Assembly: GCA_002506485.1 (NCBI GenBank) | Contig: DAXQ01000043.1 | Location: 1-13,332, forward strand | Length of the DNA: 13,332 bases | Direction of reading: 5' to 3' | Source: Euryarchaeota archaeon UBA136 | Lineage (GTDB): Archaea > Thermoplasmatota > Poseidoniia > MGIII > CG-Epi1 | Part shown: in pieces, positions 8,971 to 13,332 of the stretch | Position numbering within the stretch: position 1 is the stretch's first letter | Layout of the letters: the number at the start of each line of letters is the position of its first letter | Program-made: the position numbers and the translations under genes | Notes under the pieces: model-generated | Database searches by the model: none | The model's input: only the letters and a program-made list of their open reading frames with translations | What the model was told of the DNA's origin: nothing

Positions 8971-10537
8971 GTTCGCCTCTGACGAACATAATGTAACGCT
9001 GTTCTTCATTTTCTTCAAAAGGATGCTGATCCACATTACGTTGATAGGCTATACCCATCCACGAACCGTCGGGCGAAATGACCGTTTCAAAGAAATCATG
9101 TAACGCATGAACATCACTATTTGATTCCTCGTAGGCTGTAACTGTATGCAAAGGCGTAGGGTCTGCAATTTCAAAGTCCCAAGTATCATTCGATTGAGGT
9201 TCATCCAAATAAGCTGAATAAAGATGCCAAGGAGTTCCTTCAGTATAGCCTGTTGAATTTCCAGTTGAATAATCCATCCCGTAAAATGAGACGGCTATAC
9301 GATTTGTTTCACTTATGGATACGAAAGGATACATTGTTATTCCATCCCATTCAGGAGTTATCTCCCAAGTTGACCAATTGACTCCATAGTCATAGGACAA
9401 GGCTATGTTCATCTCCCATGCACCTACTTTGCCTTCTGGACAATCAGCCCATACCACCGCAACCGTACCCTGCTCATTAGTGTTAACCAGAGGATATCCC
9501 TCAGGAGGATTACCTTTGCGATCGCCAACAACTACTGGGTCCTGCCACGTACCATCAGATGGGCCTGGACCGGTACCTCTTCCATAATCATCACTTATAC
9601 GTACAATAACTGTACCTGACGCAGTGTCTGCATTTTCTTGAGCAACATAAACGTAAGAACCATTACGCTGAGCTGCAATCGTGGACCAGCCTCCTGGCAT
9701 GGAATAACACTGGGAAAAGGTGGTTCCGCCATTTTCCGAGTGATAATACCAATATCGTCCCGAGTCTATGGTACACTCGGGAGGAGGAACGCCTGAATTC
9801 CCAAGGTAGTGGATAATTCCATCTCCTTGAGCTGCCAGCCATGGTCTATCATCAGCTGCCATTGAATTCATGCGTTGACAGACTCCCAATTCATAGCTAT
9901 TACCACCATCAGAGAAGATATGCCACCAATTGTCCTCAAGTGTTGTATCCAAATAATAAATCATGTCATTTACATCCACAGATATATCACCCTCATCCCC
10001 TAAACATTCTGAACCCCCGGCTGCATAGTTAGCCATCAGCATATTACCTGGAGTGGGGTCAAAATTATCGCCATGATCCCATGTAAGTCCACCATCATTT
10101 GTCTTCCAAAACCAAGATGCCCAATAATCCCATGATGTGCTTTCACCTTCTTCACAAGCATACCATAGCCCTGGATCATCTGGATCAAGGAAAATAGGAA
10201 TCGGTGCATCTTCACCACCCCACCTTAAATCCTTGTGAGCCGTGATGAACATATTACCCTCAGAATCAAGAGATAAACTTGGTTCGTAGCCTATTCCATA
10301 TTCTGGATAAGTCTGTCCATTCGTTTCATCTATACACTCCTCATCTCTGGGCATAAAAACTGGCTCACCCCATTCAATTCTCTCTTCTATTCTAAAAAAA
10401 TCATCTATCTCATCTGTACTGTCATCATCAAGCCAAATCAGGACACCAGATATAGTAAGCATTGAAACAATAAATAGAGCAAACATTTTTTCCCCATCGT
10501 AATCGAACATATGTTCTGGTTCCTTTCTAGTGGCCAT
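8963..10537 (-). CDS. Membrane-anchored Asp-box beta-propeller protein (sialidase-like fold, function unknown)
   Basis: 524 residues. Residues 18-36 form one hydrophobic helix (MFALFIVSMLTISGVLIWL) near the N terminus, acting as an uncleaved anchor or signal peptide; the rest should be outside the cell. At least five Asp-box-like turns (S/T-x-D-x-G-x-x-W/F) recur: KTNDGGLTW (145-153), FSDGGNSYE (208-216), HSENGGTTF (266-274), ISDDYGRGT (314-322), LSYDYGVNW (380-388). This is the hallmark of sialidase/BNR propellers. The protein is rich in Trp, Tyr and Asp and has several Cys that could form disulfides. I do not see a convincing Arg triad with the Tyr/Glu pair of a true sialidase, so glycan binding or an unknown hydrolase is equally possible. 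The nearby glycosyltransferases suggest a surface-glycan context. Confidence 0.75.
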   Translation of the reverse strand: MATRKEPEHMFDYDGEKMFALFIVSMLTISGVLIWLDDDSTDEIDDFFRIEERIEWGEPVFMPRDEECIDETNGQTYPEYGIGYEPSLSLDSEGNMFITAHKDLRWGGEDAPIPIFLDPDDPGLWYACEEGESTSWDYWASWFWKTNDGGLTWDHGDNFDPTPGNMLMANYAAGGSECLGDEGDISVDVNDMIYYLDTTLEDNWWHIFSDGGNSYELGVCQRMNSMAADDRPWLAAQGDGIIHYLGNSGVPPPECTIDSGRYWYYHSENGGTTFSQCYSMPGGWSTIAAQRNGSYVYVAQENADTASGTVIVRISDDYGRGTGPGPSDGTWQDPVVVGDRKGNPPEGYPLVNTNEQGTVAVVWADCPEGKVGAWEMNIALSYDYGVNWSTWEITPEWDGITMYPFVSISETNRIAVSFYGMDYSTGNSTGYTEGTPWHLYSAYLDEPQSNDTWDFEIADPTPLHTVTAYEESNSDVHALHDFFETVISPDGSWMGIAYQRNVDQHPFEENEEQRYIMFVRGELN

Positions 10538-10558
10538 GACATCTCTGGATTTCGTCTG

Positions 10559-10570
10559 GTTATATAGAAT
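10559..10570 (-). promoter_or_regulatory. TATA box for the propeller gene
   Basis: On the minus strand this reads ATTCTATATAAC, centred about 27 bases before the ATG at 10537. That spacing predicts a leaderless transcript. Confidence 0.6.
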
Positions 10571-10582
10571 ATTGGTATGCTA

Positions 10583-10595
10583 ATATTTTATACAC
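10583..10595 (+). promoter_or_regulatory. TATA box for the acidic double-Tudor gene
   Basis: ATATTTTATACAC is centred near 10589 and predicts a TSS near 10615, leaving a 5' leader of about 57 bases. That is long for this window, where most starts look leaderless. A second weaker AT element (AACTATACTAAC, 10611-10622) could give a shorter leader only if the TSS lies near 10643. Confidence 0.45.
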
Positions 10596-10621
10596 ACAGA
10601 AAACTATACTAACTCCAATAA

Positions 10622-10640
10622 AGCTGGGACGGGTCCAGTT
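10622..10640 (+). other. Small hairpin in the leader of the acidic gene
   Basis: AGCTGGG (10622-10628) can pair with TCCAGTT region (10634-10640) around the loop ACGGG: seven pairs, two of them G-U. It lies between the predicted TSS and the Shine-Dalgarno sequence. It is short and could be chance. Confidence 0.25.
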
Positions 10641-10663
10641 AAGGTGAATAATAAACTGATAAA

Positions 10664-10667
10664 GGAG
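10664..10667 (+). promoter_or_regulatory. Shine-Dalgarno GGAG before the acidic gene
   Basis: GGAG is four bases before the ATG at 10672. Together with the leader it fixes this ATG as the start. Confidence 0.6.
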
Positions 10668-10671
10668 AAAA

Positions 10672-12429
10672 ATGGCGGCACAACCACAAAGATACGGGTC
10701 CATACGTGAGTTTCTAGACAATCTGCCAAGTCAACCTTGTATCTGGCAACCAGAGAACCCTAATATTTGTAATACCTGTCTGAGAATAAATGAACCTGTT
10801 GCAAAAATCTGCTCAGTCTGGTCTCAGGCTTTGGAAGATGCTCCACTTGAAGAAATCGACTTTGAAGAAGAAATTAGATCCTTACCTTCTGTAGTTGAAA
10901 TTGAAGACGATTTTGAAATGGTAGATGATCTGGACCAAGTACAGGAAGCCGAACAGGTAGTGGCTGAGATTGATATTGTAGAAACCAGTAGTGATTGGGA
11001 TATTCCTGCCGAAGCTGCTGTTGAAGCTGAACCTGTAGTAGAATCAGTCGAGGCTACAGTAGAAGTTGAACTTGTCCAGGATGCTGTTGAAGCTGAAGCT
11101 ATAGCCACAGAACATGTTGAAACAGCCATTCAAAAAGAAGAGACTGCGGTAGAGGCCGTGGCAGAAGCCTTAGATGCCAAGGCAGAAGCTATTGAAGGCC
11201 ATACAGAGGCTATAGCAGATGAAGCCGAAGCGGCTGAATCTGTAACCACTGCTGTGGAAGCTGAAGCTGTTGCCACTGAAGCGGTTGTTGAAGCTACAGA
11301 ACAAGTAACAGAATTAGTGGAACAGGGGGCTGATGAAGAAGAAATAGAGGAAGCTGTAGCCGATCTGGAAGAAAGTGTTGAAAAACAAAAGGATGCTGAA
11401 GCCGTTGTAGTCGAGGCTGTAGCTGTAGAAGGTATAGCTACAGAAGAGGTAGAAACCACAGCAGAAGAGGAGGAGGAAGCCACTGACAAGCTTGAAGAAG
11501 CAATAGTAGAGGTAGAAGAATCCTCTGAGGAGCTGGCCGAGGCGTTGATTCAGAAAGAAGAAGCAATTGAGGAAAAGGAAGAAGCTATCGAAGCTACTGA
11601 AAAATCTGAAGATGAGGAAATCGATAGAGGAGATGAACCTTTTATCATTGGAGATGAGGTTCTTCACGGTGTTTATGGTGATGGAACTGTCACTAATGTG
11701 ACAGAGATTGGAAAACATTGGTCAATAAAAGTTGAATTTGAAGAAGGACAGAGAACAATCTTGGGTACATTTTTAACTTTGAAGGACGTTTCTGAGGGTG
11801 TCCCTGATGAGAAAATAGAGGAAACTCAGGAGGATGCCGAAGCTTATCAAAGGCCGTCCGAAGAAGAAGAAACCGAAACCGAGGAAGATAAACCTGAGGA
11901 TTCAGAAGAAGAACCTGAAACTGAAGTATTGGAGACTGTAATGGCCGAAGCTGTGGTTGAAGAACCAGTAGATCATGGTGACTATGAACCAGGTACCAAG
12001 GTTTCACATACGATATTTGGTGTTGGGGAAGTTAAAGACAGTAAACCCAAAGGTGAAAACTACAAATTAGATATAGACTTTGAGGATGGCACGAGTAAGA
12101 CCTTGTTGTCAACCTTCATTGAAATTGTAAGCGATGATTCAACTGAAGGAGAAGATGATGATGAAATGAATGACGATGGTGGCGAGAATGAGGTTGTAGA
12201 AGCTGAGGCTATAGCAGTTGAGACCGAAGCCGTTATTGCTGAACCTGTCGAAGAAGTTGTTGAGGCCGAAGCCGTTACTGCTGAACCTGTTGAAGAAGTT
12301 GTTGAGGCTGAAGCTGTTTTGGACACTGACGTTGTTTATAGCAAGCCTGAGAAAGACGACGCAGAAGCAATAATCGATCTTTCAAAACCTGAAGTTCAAG
12401 ACGCCGAGATAGTTGACGAAGACGATTGA
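10672..12429 (+). CDS. Very acidic protein with N-terminal four-Cys cluster and two UvrD-Tudor-like domains
   Basis: 585 residues; I do not recognise the full-length protein. Residues 1-50 hold Cys23, Cys33, Cys36 and Cys47 (C-x9-C-x2-C-x10-C), a possible zinc site. Residues 55-320 are an Ala/Glu/Val-rich low-complexity stretch likely to be helical or coiled coil. Two SH3/Tudor-like modules follow at 326-371 (GDEVLHGVYGDGTVTNV, then IKVEFEEGQRTILGTFLTL) and 439-486 (GTKVSHTIFGVGEVKDS, then LDIDFEDGTSKTLLSTFIEI). Both match the 'G..V.H..fG.G.V ... V.FedG..k.l...F' pattern of the UvrD/PcrA C-terminal Tudor domain, which in bacteria contacts RNA polymerase. An acidic linker separates them, and the tail has two 14-residue repeats. 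No signal peptide or membrane helix is seen. A cytoplasmic scaffold or transcription/DNA-repair partner is only a guess. The GNAT gene overlaps its stop. Confidence 0.8.
   Translation: MAAQPQRYGSIREFLDNLPSQPCIWQPENPNICNTCLRINEPVAKICSVWSQALEDAPLEEIDFEEEIRSLPSVVEIEDDFEMVDDLDQVQEAEQVVAEIDIVETSSDWDIPAEAAVEAEPVVESVEATVEVELVQDAVEAEAIATEHVETAIQKEETAVEAVAEALDAKAEAIEGHTEAIADEAEAAESVTTAVEAEAVATEAVVEATEQVTELVEQGADEEEIEEAVADLEESVEKQKDAEAVVVEAVAVEGIATEEVETTAEEEEEATDKLEEAIVEVEESSEELAEALIQKEEAIEEKEEAIEATEKSEDEEIDRGDEPFIIGDEVLHGVYGDGTVTNVTEIGKHWSIKVEFEEGQRTILGTFLTLKDVSEGVPDEKIEETQEDAEAYQRPSEEEETETEEDKPEDSEEEPETEVLETVMAEAVVEEPVDHGDYEPGTKVSHTIFGVGEVKDSKPKGENYKLDIDFEDGTSKTLLSTFIEIVSDDSTEGEDDDEMNDDGGENEVVEAEAIAVETEAVIAEPVEEVVEAEAVTAEPVEEVVEAEAVLDTDVVYSKPEKDDAEAIIDLSKPEVQDAEIVDEDD
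12229..12312 (+). repeat. Two tandem 42-base units within the acidic gene
   Basis: Units 12229-12270 and 12271-12312 differ at only a few positions and encode AVIAEPVEEVVEAE and AVTAEPVEEVVEAE. The length keeps the frame. The mismatches (for example GTC/GTT, GCC/GCT) are mostly synonymous, so the duplication is not brand new. Confidence 0.85.
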
Positions 12430-12914
12430 TGGAACTTCATAGTAGAAGACTTATTCTTCGTCAATACACAAAAGATGACAAAGAATCTCTGATAAAGTTA
12501 TTGAATGATAAAGAAGTCAGTAAGTGGACCGAAAGGATACCCTTCCCATATACCGAAAAACATGCTGATTGGTGGATTAATAACAAACCAGAAAATGATT
12601 ATGTATATGCCATTGTTAAGAAAGATAATTCTCTAGTCGGAGGCATTAACCTTACTACCAAAGGAGAAATCGGATGCTGGATTGGAAGACAATATTGGAA
12701 CCAAAACTTTGCTACAGAAGCAATAGAAAGAATAAAGCAATTTGGATTTAAGGAATTAAAATTGGATAATTTGTGGGCTGCAACACACAAAGAGAATAAA
12801 ACTGTTTTTAGATTAATAGAAAAGACAGGTTTTACTAGGGTTGATGACAGACCCTATCATGTTGAAGGTGTGGGTGATACCAAGATAAGACCACATTTTG
12901 AATTGACCAAATAG
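12429..12914 (+). CDS. GNAT N-acetyltransferase, RimJ/RimL-like
   Basis: Predicted acetyl-CoA-dependent N-acetyltransferase of 161 residues. I place the start at ATG 12429, whose A is the last base of the previous stop (TGATG), so translation is coupled. The RimJ/RimL opening SRRLILRQYTKDD is at residues 5-17. The acetyl-CoA-binding region reads GCWIGRQYWNQNFATEAIERIKQFGF. The end has ATHKENKTVFRLIEKTGFTRV, the usual 'N..S..l.EK.GF' motif. In relatives the pyrophosphate loop is normally W(G/N)KGYATEA; here Asn replaces the Gly (WNQNFATEA), which may weaken CoA binding. Possible substrates are the N terminus or Lys side chains of ribosomal or other proteins. The coupling to the acidic protein suggests a functional pair, though the acidic protein has few lysines. 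Confidence 0.82.
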   Translation: MELHSRRLILRQYTKDDKESLIKLLNDKEVSKWTERIPFPYTEKHADWWINNKPENDYVYAIVKKDNSLVGGINLTTKGEIGCWIGRQYWNQNFATEAIERIKQFGFKELKLDNLWAATHKENKTVFRLIEKTGFTRVDDRPYHVEGVGDTKIRPHFELTK

Positions 12915-12915
12915 G

Positions 12916-12924
12916 TCTTAAACC
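12916..12924 (+). promoter_or_regulatory. Possible TATA element for tRNA-Pro
   Basis: GTCTTAAAC lies about 28 bases before the first base of the tRNA, the right place for an archaeal tRNA promoter, but the match to the consensus is moderate. Confidence 0.35.
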
Positions 12925-12947
12925 AACCCCCTCAGTGAAATCTTAGT

Positions 12948-13020
12948 GGCCCTGTGGGGTAGTTTGGTATCCTTGTAGCTTTGGGAGCCATAGACTCCGG
13001 TTCAAATCCGGGCGGGGCCA
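12948..13020 (+). tRNA. tRNA-Pro (anticodon UGG)
   Basis: The 73 bases fold as a cloverleaf without an intron. The acceptor stem pairs GGCCCTG with CGGGGCC (one G-U). The D arm holds AGTTTGGTA, the anticodon TGG is at 12982-12984 in the loop TTTGGGA, and the T arm is TCCGG-TTCAAAT-CCGGG. The discriminator is A, and CCA is encoded at 13021-13023. The anticodon stem GTAGC/GCCAT has an A-C mismatch at 29-41. This tRNA decodes CCA and, by wobble, other Pro codons. Confidence 0.93.
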
Positions 13021-13035
13021 CCACTATCAAATTTG

Positions 13036-13332
13036 TCAGTAAGCTGATTTAGTTGTGGTTATGATTACAGATGCGATTTTGTATGGGTCCCCATTAGAAG
13101 CTGGTCTTCTGTCCTCGAGCCTCCCCTTCCAACCAGCATCAACGGTTCCTACGGGTATCCGTATTGATGCGCCTCGATCATACATTGCATACGAAAACTG
13201 GTCTATGGCCTGAGTTTCATGAGCTCCTGTCAATCGCTTATCATTATCTGCTCCATAGACCGAAATATGTTTCTCTATATTTTGACCAAAAGCCTCACAA
13301 ACCTTGTTGAATGTTTTTTCATCTCCACATGT
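13036..13332 (-). CDS. glnA: Glutamine synthetase, type II-like (C-terminal 98 residues; 5' end outside window)
   Basis: ATP-dependent ligation of ammonia to glutamate. The frame is open to the window edge, from TCGDEKTFNKVC to the TGA at 13036-13038. Signature motifs are NDKRLTGAHETQAIDQFSY, DRGASIRIPV, and GRLEDRRPASNGDPYKIAS. These match the ATP/glutamate-binding region and the 'EDRRPxxNxDPY' motif of the glutamine synthetase catalytic domain. The protein ends only about 20 residues after that motif (TTTKSAY), as in type II enzymes; bacterial type I enzymes extend much further and carry the adenylylation site there. It is convergent with the tRNA-Pro gene, 12 bases from its CCA. Confidence 0.88.
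   Translation of the reverse strand, partial: TCGDEKTFNKVCEAFGQNIEKHISVYGADNDKRLTGAHETQAIDQFSYAMYDRGASIRIPVGTVDAGWKGRLEDRRPASNGDPYKIASVIITTTKSAY

Noticed and set aside
10824..11489. Long Ser/Ala/Thr-rich minus-strand open frames opposite the acidic gene, also at 12060-12326
   Set aside because: They are the reverse reading of GAA/GCT/GTA-rich codons; their low-complexity Ser/Thr composition is a mirror of the Glu/Ala repeats, and they have no promoter or homology I can see.
12948..13020. Intron in the tRNA
   Set aside because: The cloverleaf is complete at 73 bases with normal loop lengths; the single stem mismatch does not need an intron to explain it.
1..13332. CRISPR array, insertion sequence, phage or toxin-antitoxin genes
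   Set aside because: No spaced direct repeats, terminal inverted repeats, transposase or integrase motifs were seen; apart from the acidic-protein pair the genes are ordinary archaeal housekeeping or envelope types.

Overview
The window is almost certainly archaeal DNA, most likely from a mesophilic marine euryarchaeon of the Thermoplasmatota (Poseidoniales / Marine Group II-like). The taxon is an inference from gene content, not from a search. The evidence is the archaeal gene suite: pyruvoyl arginine decarboxylase, the HTH regulator / HMG-CoA synthase / thiolase / DUF35 block, membrane-anchored LonB, and archaeal pantoate kinase. Further support comes from TATA boxes about 26 bases before leaderless starts, GTG and TTG starts, moderate AT-richness and very tight packing.

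Layout. (1) 1-447, minus: 5' part of a pyruvoyl-dependent arginine decarboxylase gene, divergent from the next block. (2) 557-3907, plus: a four-gene mevalonate-pathway block (HTH regulator, HMG-CoA synthase, acetoacetyl-CoA thiolase, DUF35 protein), the last three joined by start/stop overlaps. (3) 3952-5904, plus: lonB with its own TATA box. (4) 7828-5901, minus: a GT4 glycosyltransferase and pantoate kinase, overlapping by 4 bases. (5) 7876-8970, plus: a second glycosyltransferase, divergent from the first. (6) 10537-8963, minus: a membrane-anchored Asp-box (sialidase-like) propeller protein. (7) 10672-12914, plus: a very acidic protein with two UvrD-Tudor-like domains, coupled to a GNAT acetyltransferase. 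(8) 12948-13020: tRNA-Pro(UGG) with encoded CCA. (9) 13332-13036, minus: the C-terminal end of a type II glutamine synthetase.

How the genes fit together. The mevalonate block makes HMG-CoA for isoprenoid lipids, and pantoate kinase feeds CoA synthesis, so acetyl-CoA/CoA metabolism recurs. The glycosyltransferases and the anchored propeller suggest surface glycan or envelope work. The most unusual points are in blocks 2 and 7. The thiolase has Ser where the nucleophilic Cys is expected, and its DUF35 partner has lost three of four zinc-ribbon cysteines, while the HMG-CoA synthase keeps its catalytic residues. The acidic double-Tudor protein with an N-terminal four-Cys cluster is a protein architecture I do not recognise. 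There is no CRISPR array, insertion sequence or phage gene.
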